The position numbers and the translations under genes were made by a program. DNA of 64,000 nucleotides from Chryseobacterium sp. (GTDB lineage Bacteria > Bacteroidota > Bacteroidia > Flavobacteriales > Weeksellaceae). The notes under the pieces are model-generated. The model was not told the DNA's origin. It did no database searches and saw nothing but the letters and a program-made list of their open reading frames with translations. Of this stretch, positions 8,868 through 16,717 are shown piece after piece. Every line of letters begins with the position of its first letter. Position 1 is the first letter of the stretch. The stretch covers positions 584,313 through 648,312 of the forward strand of contig NZ_VOXE01000003.1 in assembly GCF_008014695.1 (NCBI RefSeq). The letters run 5' to 3'.

Positions 8868-9478
8868 TTTTGATGTTCCTTTTGATAGAGGATTGGGTTA
8901 AGACTTTCGTCGTTGTACATTTTCATCTGTCTGTACACTTTCATCTTAACATTTCCATTCTCAATATCACCAAGTAACTGATCTATAGAAGTAGTGAGAT
9001 CTTTTTGCTGTTCCAGTAAAACATTAAGCTTGTGCCCGCATTTTATCCGGTGTTCTTCATTCGCAGATTCACGGTTTGCTTCAAGAGACATGTGGTAAAT
9101 TTTTAGTGCTAAAATCGAAAGTCTGTCAACCGCCCATGCCGGTGTTTCAGTATTTATTTTAGCATCTTGACGGGGTGTTGTATTTTGGAATTTTTTTAAA
9201 AACCAGGTATCAATATATTCAACCAAATCAGTACGTTGCTGGTTTGAAGCATCGATTCTTCTTTTGAGTCGTAGTGCTTCTGCAGGTTCTATATTTTCAT
9301 CACGAATGATATCCTCCAGATGCCACTGAACGGTGTCAATCCAATTCTTGGAATACAAAAGACGTTCCAAACTTTCATCAGGATAGACATTTACTTCAGT
9401 GGCATCAACACTGTCGATGAGGTGATAATCGTCAATTGACCGGTTAAAAATTTCCCAGGCTGTTCGCGTAAAATCCAT
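8864..9478 (-). CDS. DUF4254 domain-containing protein
   Basis: This 204-residue, all-helical soluble protein matches DUF4254, found almost only in Bacteroidetes and of unknown function. Characteristic stretches are FNRSIDDYHLIDSV, LLYSKNWIDTVQWHLED, an RxDASNQQRTDLVEYID core, and AVDRLSILALKIYHM. It sits 6 bp from tatA and overlaps the next lipoprotein gene by 4 bp, so the three are probably co-transcribed with the envelope genes above. Confidence 0.85.
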   Translation of the reverse strand: MDFTRTAWEIFNRSIDDYHLIDSVDATEVNVYPDESLERLLYSKNWIDTVQWHLEDIIRDENIEPAEALRLKRRIDASNQQRTDLVEYIDTWFLKKFQNTTPRQDAKINTETPAWAVDRLSILALKIYHMSLEANRESANEEHRIKCGHKLNVLLEQQKDLTTSIDQLLGDIENGNVKMKVYRQMKMYNDESLNPILYQKEHQK

Positions 9479-9484
9479 TAAAAT

Positions 9485-9688
9485 TTATTCAGTTTTAATG
9501 TTTTCGTTAGGGTGGTTTTCCGTTGGTTTTTTATCTTCCTCCTTCACGGCATCTTTGAATTCCTTGATTCCGGAACCCATTCCTCTCATTAATTCGGGGA
9601 TCTTTTTTCCGCCGAAAAGCAATAATAAAAGAATGGCCACAATCAGGATATGCTGCCATGAAAGACTTAAAATGGTTAAATTGTACAT
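9485..9688 (-). CDS. tatA: Sec-independent protein translocase TatA/E
   Basis: This 67-residue protein is a TatA pore-forming subunit of the twin-arginine translocase. It has one N-terminal membrane helix (about residues 8-25), the hinge [21 protein letters not shown] (FG plus amphipathic helix), and an acidic/polar tail. The length is normal for TatA. TatB and TatC are not seen in the window; flavobacteria often keep tatC elsewhere. It lies between the EnvC-like gene and DUF4254 on the same strand. Confidence 0.93.
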   Translation of the reverse strand: MYNLTILSLSWQHILIVAILLLLLFGGKKIPELMRGMGSGIKEFKDAVKEEDKKPTENHPNENIKTE

Positions 9689-9720
9689 TTTATATATTTT
9701 TTACAAAGTTAGATTATTTT

Positions 9721-11277
9721 TCAATAAGAAATCCATCCTAAAGGGTCAACTGGATTTTTACCGTTCCATATCTGGAAATCCAGTGTATTGGTGCCGTCAA
9801 AATCCTGTGCGACAGTACCGACCGGCGTTCCCGCAGAAACCTGCTGATTGGCAGAGACCGTAGAATTGCTTAAATTCGAGTAAATGGAATAATAGTCACC
9901 ATGTCTGATGATGACAGTTCTGGTACCGTCGCCCGGATCCAGTACTTTAGAAACCGTTCCCGGGAACACGCATTTTGCACGCGTACCTGAAGGAACAGAA
10001 ATTTTAATTCCATTATTTTCCTCTACAATATTCTTGAAAACCGGATGTGGCTGTCTCCCGAATCGATGTGTTACCTGACCTTTCTCGACGGGGAAACCAA
10101 TTTTTCCACGGTTTGCAGCAAAATTGTTGCCCGCTGCAGTGGAAACCCCGAAGTTGGTCATGGCTTTTACTTCTACCGCTTTTTTCTCAGCATCACTTTT
10201 TTTAGTCAAAGCGTTTTCTGCAGCTCTGGCAGCGGCGGCTTTATCTGCGGCTACTTTTGCAGCGGCGGCTGCATTTGCAGCATCTTTTGCGGCAGCAATT
10301 CTTCTTTCCTCATCTTTTGCATTTGCTGCGTTTTTCGCCGCCTCCTCCGTTCTTTTCTTTTCGTCGGCTGCTTTTCGGGCAGCCAGATCTGCAGCTTTTT
10401 TCGATTCCAGATCCGCTGCAATACGGTTTCTCTCCAGTTCATCAGCTTTGGCCTTGTTTAAGGCATCAATTTTTGCCTTTTCCCGCTCTGCAGCAAGGGT
10501 GGCCAACCGGATTTTCTCAGCTTCAGCTTTTTTCCGGGCTTCATCATTCGCTTTGGCAAGCCTTATTTCTTCGGAAATGATGGATCTGATCTGTCCTTCC
10601 AGTTTTTTCGACTGTGCCTGCTTCTGCTGTAACTCTGCGGTAAGTTTGGATTCATTTTTCTTGAAGTCCTTCAGCAACTGCTCTTTCATCATTTTTTCTG
10701 CGCTGATGGTCTTTAAATCTTTCACCTGGTTAGAGAGCAAAACTTCCTTGTTTTTTGCCGATTTCTGTTTTTCAGCTACAGATTTCCGAAGCACTTCGGC
10801 AGCGCCCGTAATTTCCTGAGCTTTTCTTTTCTGATAATCGGAATATTCTTTCAGGTACTGAACTCTCCTGAGGGCTTCGCCCATATTTTTTGAAGAAAGG
10901 ATGAAGGTCACTTTGTTCTGGACCCCTTTGTTTTTGTAAGCATTTACGAGAACCTGAGCGTAATTTTTTCTGAGAACAGCCAGTTCGCGGTTCTGACGGT
11001 TGATTTCCAACTGACGAAGATAAATTTCATCGTCGAGGAATTTTTTTTCTTTCTGGGTATTGGTGTAAACTTTTTCGCGCAGTCCAATTTTTTTATTTAC
11101 ACTGTTCAGATATGCTACGGAAAGCTTGGATTCGTTGCGGGTTTTGGCGAGATCTGCATTAATGGCAGCAATTTGTTTTTTCAGTTCTGCATTCTGCTTC
11201 TGAAGGAGTTCCTTTTTCTGTCCGAAAACAAATCCGAACAATAGAATTCCTACCAAAAAGCTCAATTTTTTAATCAT
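9721..11277 (-). CDS. EnvC-like murein hydrolase activator (M23/LytM)
   Basis: This 518-residue exported protein has a signal peptide (residues 1-19, ending FVFG), long coiled coils (about 20-250), a Lys/Ala-rich helical linker (about 250-385) and a C-terminal LytM domain (about 395-518). In active M23 enzymes zinc is held by H, D and the last His of HxH. Here the equivalent segments read NNGIKI and LDFQIW, so the usual zinc ligands appear lost, as in EnvC. It is therefore probably a regulator of cell-wall amidases in division, not an enzyme itself (inference). Its ATG overlaps the DUF4292 stop (ATGA). Confidence 0.85.
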   Translation of the reverse strand: MIKKLSFLVGILLFGFVFGQKKELLQKQNAELKKQIAAINADLAKTRNESKLSVAYLNSVNKKIGLREKVYTNTQKEKKFLDDEIYLRQLEINRQNRELAVLRKNYAQVLVNAYKNKGVQNKVTFILSSKNMGEALRRVQYLKEYSDYQKRKAQEITGAAEVLRKSVAEKQKSAKNKEVLLSNQVKDLKTISAEKMMKEQLLKDFKKNESKLTAELQQKQAQSKKLEGQIRSIISEEIRLAKANDEARKKAEAEKIRLATLAAEREKAKIDALNKAKADELERNRIAADLESKKAADLAARKAADEKKRTEEAAKNAANAKDEERRIAAAKDAANAAAAAKVAADKAAAARAAENALTKKSDAEKKAVEVKAMTNFGVSTAAGNNFAANRGKIGFPVEKGQVTHRFGRQPHPVFKNIVEENNGIKISVPSGTRAKCVFPGTVSKVLDPGDGTRTVIIRHGDYYSIYSNLSNSTVSANQQVSAGTPVGTVAQDFDGTNTLDFQIWNGKNPVDPLGWISY

Positions 11278-12101
11278 CTAATCTCAATTTTCGTGTAATT
11301 ATTGGGAACCGAGTAGGGGGTTGCCATCTTCGAACTTTCAAAGTTCGTATTTTCCAACAAAATTTCTCCGTTTTTTGTGCCTTTTAGTAATATTTTAACA
11401 TTTTTCGGGAGTCTCATTTCATTAAAAGCTTCCCAATTGGTATAGGAAATTTCAAGTTCATCCGGTGAATTTACATCCTGAATCTGAACTTTAGTCAGAT
11501 CATAATTGTTTGCGTAGTAAAGGAGTACCTTATATTCGGTGGTTTTATCCTCCTTCACTATTTTCTGGTTGACCAAAGAAGCCATTTTAAACCCCTGAGA
11601 ATTTTTGGTCAGCTGAAACTGCGAATCATTGAGTTTAATAAAAGTCCTGCCGATAAGAATGTTTTCCAGCGCTTTATAATCGATGAAATTTACATTCAGC
11701 AAATTGTTCAGGTATTCAAAATCCGAATCGATGTAGGTTTTTTCGAAATTATTCTTAGCCTTTATGCCTTCGGCAGTAGCGATTCCGCGGGAAACATTGA
11801 AAAAAACGGCAGTAAGATTCATCCAGATCTTCTGGTTCTGTTCAATATAAATCGTGGTGTTTAAAGAAGGAATGGGCGCACCTGTTTCGACCATCATTTT
11901 CCCGGACATCTTTATCTGGCTGAATTTGGGACCAATCAGCACTTTTTCAAAAAAGGTAATCCGGTCAGCAATGGCTTTATTGCTTTCTTTCGGTCTGGAG
12001 TCATCTTTTGCGGTTTCTGAAGCAGCGTCTTTCAATCCGTTTCGGCTGGTACACGAAAACAGAATGAATGTACAAAACAGTAAAGAGATTAATTGTCTCA
12101 T
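11274..12101 (-). CDS. DUF4292 lipoprotein
   Basis: This 275-residue lipoprotein (MRQLISLLFCTFILFSCTSR, lipobox LFSC, Cys17) matches DUF4292, a Bacteroidetes family with a LolA/LolB-like beta-sheet fold. Visible family segments are MSGKMMVETGAPIPSLN, WMNLTAVFFNVSRGIAT, and the C-terminal DELEISYTNW. A role in outer-membrane lipoprotein or envelope handling is inferred from the fold only. It is translationally coupled to the EnvC-like gene downstream, an arrangement common in flavobacteria. Confidence 0.85.
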   Translation of the reverse strand: MRQLISLLFCTFILFSCTSRNGLKDAASETAKDDSRPKESNKAIADRITFFEKVLIGPKFSQIKMSGKMMVETGAPIPSLNTTIYIEQNQKIWMNLTAVFFNVSRGIATAEGIKAKNNFEKTYIDSDFEYLNNLLNVNFIDYKALENILIGRTFIKLNDSQFQLTKNSQGFKMASLVNQKIVKEDKTTEYKVLLYYANNYDLTKVQIQDVNSPDELEISYTNWEAFNEMRLPKNVKILLKGTKNGEILLENTNFESSKMATPYSVPNNYTKIEIR

Positions 12102-12194
12102 TTTCTTTATTTTAACTGTTTACAGCGTTTGCAATATTAACGCCAAACCGCACAAAATCATCTGCGGAGCTTTTAGATTTCCCTTTTGCGGTTC

Positions 12195-13220
12195 TTATAA
12201 TTCCTGCTTTGATAAAAAGTCCAAAACGGAAAAATCACCCAAAGAAATTTCTCGTGCCACCCCAAAATAACGTGCGGAATTGCCGATCATTGAATTGCTT
12301 AAATTCCCATGGTCGATAATGGTATTTTCCTGAATCAGTGAATTGTCGATATTTGAATTGATGACAATGGTATTGTTTCCAAGAGAAACTCCGGGCCCGA
12401 TCTTGGAATTTGAAATCTCCACATTTTCTCCGATAAAACACGGCGGAATGATAAGGCAGTTTTCAATTTTTGCTGAGGCGGGGAAGTTCGCAACGTTTGC
12501 TCTCTCGTATTCCAGGACTTTACCGTTGGTCTCTACAGTGGCATTTTTGTTTCCACAGTCCATCCAATCATCCACTTTTCCGAGGGAGAATTTCGCTCCT
12601 TTTGCCCGCAGATTTTCCAGAGCCGTGGTCAGTTGAAACTCGCCGCTCACTTTGATGTCATTATCCATAATGTGATTGATTTCATCCATGAGTTTTTCTG
12701 CGGAATTGAAGTAATAAATTCCAATAATCGCTAAATCTGACACAAAAGTCTGGGGTTTTTCCACAAAATCGGTAATAAAACCGTAATCATCGAGTTTTAC
12801 GACTCCGAAAGCGGATGGATCTTCCACTTTTTTTACCCAGATCACACCATCAGAGTTTTTATCGAGGACAAAATCTGCTTTGAAAAGGGTGTCGGCAAAA
12901 GCTACAACCACATCGCCCTGCATTGATTTTTCTGCACATTTTATGGCGTGAGCGGTACCCAGAGGTTCATCCTGAATGTAGACGCTGCCTTTTGCGCCGA
13001 GTTTTTGAGCAATTTCCATTAAAGAAGCTTCCACATCGGGACCGAAATCACCAATGATAAAAGCGATTTCGTCAATCTCTTCGCCCGCAACTTTCACAAT
13101 ATCTTCCACCAAACGCTGTACGATGGGTTTTCCGGCAATCGGGATCAAAGGTTTCGGTACCGTTAAAGTGTGAGGTCTTAATCGGGAACCTCGACCCGCC
13201 ATCGGAACGATTATTTTCAT
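12195..13220 (-). CDS. Sugar nucleotidyltransferase (glucose-1-phosphate thymidylyl/uridylyl-transferase-like)
   Basis: This 341-residue enzyme has an N-terminal nucleotidyltransferase domain (about 1-235) with the signature GRGSRLRPHTLTVPKPLIPI and a metal/substrate loop DDWMDCGNK. The C-terminal region has hexapeptide repeats of a left-handed beta helix (SKIGPGVSLGNNTIV and the following repeats). It should activate a sugar-1-phosphate with NTP for cell-surface glycans; the exact sugar and nucleotide cannot be read from sequence. It is followed by DUF4292 after 93 bp and preceded by dut. Confidence 0.85.
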   Translation of the reverse strand: MKIIVPMAGRGSRLRPHTLTVPKPLIPIAGKPIVQRLVEDIVKVAGEEIDEIAFIIGDFGPDVEASLMEIAQKLGAKGSVYIQDEPLGTAHAIKCAEKSMQGDVVVAFADTLFKADFVLDKNSDGVIWVKKVEDPSAFGVVKLDDYGFITDFVEKPQTFVSDLAIIGIYYFNSAEKLMDEINHIMDNDIKVSGEFQLTTALENLRAKGAKFSLGKVDDWMDCGNKNATVETNGKVLEYERANVANFPASAKIENCLIIPPCFIGENVEISNSKIGPGVSLGNNTIVINSNIDNSLIQENTIIDHGNLSNSMIGNSARYFGVAREISLGDFSVLDFLSKQEL

Positions 13221-13282
13221 GGTCTGTTTTATTTTTTGAGCTGTTGTGACAGCTATTTACTAAATATACTACGAATTATTAA

Positions 13283-13720
13283 TTATTTTGGTTTTGAAGT
13301 ACTGCCGAATCCGCCACTGCCGCGTTCGGTTTCGCTAAGATGATCCACCTGAACCCAGTTAGCATTTTCATGTTTTGCAATGACCATTTGAGCGATCCGG
13401 TCTCCGTTATTCACCGTAAATTCTTCACCGGATAAATTTACTAAAATTACTCCTATTTCGCCCCGGTAATCTGCATCGATTGTTCCAGGCGTATTCAGTA
13501 CAGTTATTCCGTTTTTTATCGCCAGTCCGCTCCGGGGTCTGATCTGTGCTTCATAGCCTTGCGGAAGTTCGATTGACAGGCCGGTAGAGATCAGTTTTCT
13601 TTCGAGGGATTTGAGAGTCACAGGCTCTTCCAGATTTGCATGGATATCCATTCCTGCGGACAGGGCAGTTTGATATTGGGGTAAAGCGTGCTTTGACCGG
13701 TTGTTGATTTTTATATTCAT
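13283..13720 (-). CDS. dut: Deoxyuridine 5'-triphosphate nucleotidohydrolase
   Basis: dUTPase hydrolyses dUTP to dUMP and pyrophosphate. The 145-residue trimeric type is complete: motif 1 AGMDIHANL, motif 2 [10 protein letters not shown], motif 3 [15 protein letters not shown], motif 4 [10 protein letters not shown], and the C-terminal motif 5 [10 protein letters not shown]-like loop ([13 protein letters not shown]). It follows the flippase gene by 6 bp, so they are probably co-transcribed. Confidence 0.95.
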   Translation of the reverse strand: MNIKINNRSKHALPQYQTALSAGMDIHANLEEPVTLKSLERKLISTGLSIELPQGYEAQIRPRSGLAIKNGITVLNTPGTIDADYRGEIGVILVNLSGEEFTVNNGDRIAQMVIAKHENANWVQVDHLSETERGSGGFGSTSKPK

Positions 13721-13726
13721 GAAAAG

Positions 13727-15145
13727 CTATTTTTTGATTTTATTCAGAACAAAATCTTTTTCTGAATAAATAATGATTCCCGTAAAGATGATAAATAATG
13801 CGTTTCCTATCCAAAAATTAGCATCAAATAATTGATAGGAGACGAAGCTGAATGCTGCCAAAAGAATCAGACAAAGAGAAATTCTTTTAATCCTGTAAGG
13901 GATGGGATAATATTTCTGCCCTAAAAAATAGGACATAACCATCATCAGGAAGTATGCACCCAAAGTCGTCCAGGCCGAAACCATAAATCCGAATTTTTTA
14001 AGTAAAACCAAATTCAATACAATTGTTAAAAGAGCTCCTGCCCAGGAAATTACTGTTCCTATTTTTGTTCTGTCGGTTACTTTATACCAGGTTGAAAGGT
14101 TGTAATAGATACCGAAACATAAATTGGCAATCACGATGATCGGAATAATGTCAATCGCGGTCCAATAGGACTGGTTGGGAATAAAAAGCGTTTTGAGCCA
14201 CGAAATATTTGCAATAATTCCCATCGCTACAATGGAAGCGAAAAAAGTAAAATATTCGGTCACTTTTGCATAAGTGAGTTTGGCGTTTTCGTTCTGCATC
14301 TGTTTAAAGAAAAACGGCTCGATTCCCATTCGGTAAGCCGTAACAAACAGCGTCATCAAAACCGCCAGCTTGTAACATCCGCCATAGGCGCCAGCGTCAC
14401 GCTCATCAATCATATAATACTGAATGGCTTTGTCAAAGTTTTCATTTACCATAAATGCGAATCCAGCAACCATGATGGGCCACGAATAGCTGATCATCCG
14501 TAAAAACAGGTCTTTTGCGAATTCAAACTTCACTTTCAGAATGATGGGTAAGAGCATGAGAACTCCTATTAAACTCCCTACCAAATTGCTGTAGAATGGG
14601 TAGGAAACCTTTTCCTCCATTCCGAATTTTTCTGAAATTTCTGCCGGAATATAAAGAAACAGGGCTACCACCACCACCGTTTGAACCAAAGACTGTAAAA
14701 CGCGGATCAGGGAATATTTGACTGGTTTGTTGTGGTATCTCAGCCATGCAAAAGGAATGACGCAAAGCGTATCAAAAAAAGCAATCCAGGCAAACCATTT
14801 AATGAATTCTGGGTTTTTGGTATATCCTAACTGGGTGGCAAGCGGTTGATTAAAGACTAAACAGAGCAGTAAAAATAAAGTGGAGGTCCCAGCCAGAAAC
14901 CAGAAAGAAGTATTAAAAGTCTTTTCCCTGTTTTCATCCTCTGAAGAAAAACGGAAATATGCCGTCTCAAAACCGAAAGTGAGTATAATATTCACGAATG
15001 AGATCATTGCATACAGATTGGTAAACTGTGCAAATTCATCGGTACTGATGTGATGAATATATAAAGGATTAAGAATGAAAATAATAATCCTGGGCAGAAT
15101 AGCACCAATGCCGTAAATGATGGTTTCGTTAAGAAGTTTTTTCAA
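13727..15145 (-). CDS. Oligosaccharide flippase / polysaccharide biosynthesis protein (Wzx-like, MOP superfamily)
   Basis: This 472-residue integral membrane protein has about 12-14 hydrophobic segments spread over its whole length. It starts with NETIIYGIGAILPRIIIFILNP, the usual first helix of the polysaccharide-biosynthesis MOP family, which flips lipid-linked glycans across the inner membrane. Together with the nearby sugar nucleotidyltransferase it suggests a surface-glycan function. It is the first gene of this minus-strand run, divergent from pyrC. Confidence 0.85.
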   Translation of the reverse strand: MKKLLNETIIYGIGAILPRIIIFILNPLYIHHISTDEFAQFTNLYAMISFVNIILTFGFETAYFRFSSEDENREKTFNTSFWFLAGTSTLFLLLCLVFNQPLATQLGYTKNPEFIKWFAWIAFFDTLCVIPFAWLRYHNKPVKYSLIRVLQSLVQTVVVVALFLYIPAEISEKFGMEEKVSYPFYSNLVGSLIGVLMLLPIILKVKFEFAKDLFLRMISYSWPIMVAGFAFMVNENFDKAIQYYMIDERDAGAYGGCYKLAVLMTLFVTAYRMGIEPFFFKQMQNENAKLTYAKVTEYFTFFASIVAMGIIANISWLKTLFIPNQSYWTAIDIIPIIVIANLCFGIYYNLSTWYKVTDRTKIGTVISWAGALLTIVLNLVLLKKFGFMVSAWTTLGAYFLMMVMSYFLGQKYYPIPYRIKRISLCLILLAAFSFVSYQLFDANFWIGNALFIIFTGIIIYSEKDFVLNKIKK

Positions 15146-15265
15146 AACACAGTATTTTGTGCAAATGTAAATAAATAGATTTGAGATTCCGGATTTACTG
15201 AAAATACGGCCGTGAAATTATTTTAAAAATCCTAATTTTACGCTGAAAATAAATCTTTTAAATCC

Positions 15266-16600
15266 ATGAAGACCCTGATTAAAAATGCCAGAATCGTCAA
15301 CGAAAATCAAATTTTTGAAAGTGATGTGCTCATTGAGAATGACCTCATTATTAAAATTCAAAAAGATATTTCTGAAGAAAATACAGATCAAATTATTGAC
15401 GCGGCCGGCAAATATCTTTTACCAGGTGTGATTGATGATCAGGTGCATTTTCGTGAACCGGGACTCACGCATAAAGGCGATATTGAAACCGAATCAAGAG
15501 CTGCGGTCGCGGGCGGAATCACCAGTTTTATTGAACAGCCCAACACGGTTCCGAATGCCGTGACCCAGGTAATTCTGGAAGAGAAATACAAAATCGCTTC
15601 CAAAAAATCATTTGCGAACTATTCTTTCATGATGGGCGGAACCAACGATAATCTGGACGAAGTTTTGAAGACCAACCCACGAAATGTAGCGGGGATCAAA
15701 CTTTTTCTGGGTTCCTCGACCGGAAATATGCTTGTGGACAACCCAGAGACCTTAGAAAATATTTTCAGCAAAACCAAAATGCTCATCGCGGTTCACTGCG
15801 AAGATGAAGCCACGATCAGAGCCAACGCCGAAAAATATAAGGCCGAATACGGAGACGATATTCCGATGAAATACCATCACCTCATCAGAAGTGAGGAAGC
15901 GTGTTATATTTCTTCTTCAAAAGCAGTTGAACTGGCGAAAAAGACCGGTGCAAGGCTGCATCTTTTCCATATTTCCACTGCAAAAGAGACGGAGCTTTTC
16001 AGAAATGATATTCCCTTAAAAGATAAAAAAATCACGGCCGAAGTATGTGTGCATCATCTGACATTCACCAACGAAGATTATGACACAAAGGGAACTCTCA
16101 TCAAATGGAACCCTGCGGTAAAAACAGAAAAAGACCGGGAAGGACTATGGGAAGCGCTGCTTGACGACCGAATTGATGTTATTGCGACCGATCATGCACC
16201 CCACACCTGGGAAGAAAAGCAAAATGTGTATACGAAAGCACCTTCAGGAGGACCTTTGGTTCAGCATGCTTTGATGATGATGCTCGAAAATTTCAGGAAC
16301 GGAAAAATCGCTCTGGAGAAAATCGTGGAGAAAATGTGTCACAACCCTGCAATCCTTTTTGAAATTGAAAAACGCGGCTTCATCAGAGAAAATTATAAGG
16401 CCGACCTTGTTCTTGTTGATTTGGACGAAACTTCTACTGTTTCCAAAGACAATATTCTGTACAAATGCGGCTGGAGCCCGCTGGAAGGAACTACTTTCCA
16501 TTCGAAAATCACCCATACTTTTGTAAACGGACATCTGGCTTTTCAGGACGACAAGGTGTCCGAAGAAAAGTTCGCGGAGCGCCTTCTATTTACGAGATAA
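15266..16600 (+). CDS. pyrC: Dihydroorotase (class I)
   Basis: Dihydroorotase cyclises carbamoyl-aspartate in pyrimidine synthesis. The 444-residue length and motifs fit class I amidohydrolases: metal ligands in DQVHFREPG, AAVAGGITSFIEQPNT, the metal His in LIAVHCEDE and LHLFHIST, and the catalytic Asp in ATDHAPHTWEEK. The carbamylated Lys usual in this class is probably in AGIKLFLGSSTG. It is divergent from the flippase and seems to be a single-gene unit. Confidence 0.9.
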   Translation: MKTLIKNARIVNENQIFESDVLIENDLIIKIQKDISEENTDQIIDAAGKYLLPGVIDDQVHFREPGLTHKGDIETESRAAVAGGITSFIEQPNTVPNAVTQVILEEKYKIASKKSFANYSFMMGGTNDNLDEVLKTNPRNVAGIKLFLGSSTGNMLVDNPETLENIFSKTKMLIAVHCEDEATIRANAEKYKAEYGDDIPMKYHHLIRSEEACYISSSKAVELAKKTGARLHLFHISTAKETELFRNDIPLKDKKITAEVCVHHLTFTNEDYDTKGTLIKWNPAVKTEKDREGLWEALLDDRIDVIATDHAPHTWEEKQNVYTKAPSGGPLVQHALMMMLENFRNGKIALEKIVEKMCHNPAILFEIEKRGFIRENYKADLVLVDLDETSTVSKDNILYKCGWSPLEGTTFHSKITHTFVNGHLAFQDDKVSEEKFAERLLFTR

Positions 16601-16717
16601 GCTGAAAATCTAGAGTAAAATGTGAAGATCCCTTGGGTGGTAATAACATAAATACTTGTGCAGTAATGCAACATTTAATAAATTTCAACGTCTAATTCAT
16701 TAACTAACCCAACAATC

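Noticed and set aside
10124-10819. 231-residue Ala/Ser/Phe-rich plus-strand ORF
   Set aside because: It is antisense to the coiled-coil part of the EnvC-like gene; low-complexity reverse complement of Lys/Ala repeats.
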